In this document: positions 13,900 through 14,074 of the stretch, piece after piece
Numbering within the stretch: position 1 is the first letter of the stretch
Layout of the letters: each line of letters starts with the position of its first letter
Source: an uncultured Oscillospiraceae bacterium
GTDB lineage: Bacteria; Bacillota; Clostridia; Oscillospirales; Oscillospiraceae
DNA: 14,074 nt
Assembly: GCA_948616425.1 (NCBI GenBank)
Contig: CAPGBJ010000014.1
Coordinates: 1 to 14,074, forward strand
Direction of reading: 5' to 3'
Position numbers and translations under genes: made by a program
The notes under the pieces: model-generated
Told to the model about the DNA's origin: nothing
Database searches by the model: none
Seen by the model: only the letters and a program-made list of their open reading frames with translations

Positions 13900-13931
13900 A
13901 AACCCGCTATCCCTTGCAGGACAACGGGTTT
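13900..13931 (-). terminator. Hairpin between int and tRNA-Thr
   Basis: AAACCCG (13900-13906) pairs with CGGGTTT (13925-13931), with an inner TCC/GGA helix. On the minus strand the stem ends in CGGGTTTTT, a typical terminator for the tRNA transcript. On the plus strand it could also end the integrase transcript. Confidence 0.7.
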
Positions 13932-13937
13932 CTCTGG

Positions 13938-14010
<73 letters not shown>

Positions 14011-14074
14011 ACATTTGCTCCCCTTGCGGGGCGCTATAGAAACAGCCAAACAGCTGAAACAAACAAATGGCGAC

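Overview
The window looks like a stretch of chromosome from a GC-rich gut Clostridium-type Firmicute, most like Oscillospiraceae. This rests on gene families and style (AGGAGG-type ribosome sites, PurF with a short propeptide before Cys, a cytidylate-kinase-like remnant, DUF3795, strong GCC/CTG/ATC codon preference in cstA), not on any database search. A compact integrative element is inserted near a tRNA-Thr gene at the right end.

Left part (1-2418, minus strand): the glutaminase half of purF runs off the left edge. It is preceded by a long leader with a 17-codon small ORF and an LTTR-style promoter. Then come a GC-rich hairpin and a LysR-type regulator gene with its own promoter. Middle (2419-7337): an N-terminally truncated cytidylate-kinase-like remnant lies divergent to a probable three-gene operon of MoxR/NorQ-like AAA+ ATPase, VWA (CoxE/NorD/CobT-like) protein and CstA-family transporter, ending in a clear hairpin. 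The promoter before this operon and the one before purF share the same 25-bp palindrome, spacing and extended -10. Both leaders also carry the same 17-bp motif. The LysR gene lies between them, so it is the natural candidate regulator of both.

7350-8621: a small Cys-rich DUF3795 protein from a near-consensus promoter, followed closely by an unrecognised protein with a beta-rich N-terminus. 8693-9640: a degraded junction with a near-consensus promoter, a structured leader, the C-terminal remnant of a D-3-phosphoglycerate-dehydrogenase-like gene, another possible remnant, and two strong inverted repeats, one a perfect 23-bp stem with a GGAA tetraloop.

9639-13816: the integrative element. A repressor-like XRE gene and a tyrosine integrase run rightward. 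Two small excisionase-type DNA-binding proteins, an unrecognised winged-helix-like protein and a RusA-like protein run leftward from a divergent control region. This int-repressor versus xis/replication layout resembles phage-inducible islands or other minimal integrative elements. No packaging, capsid or relaxase gene is seen. 13938-14010: tRNA-Thr(GGT), minus strand, whose 3' end faces the integrase and is the likely attachment site. I found no second copy of the tRNA 3' end, so the left boundary is not fixed.
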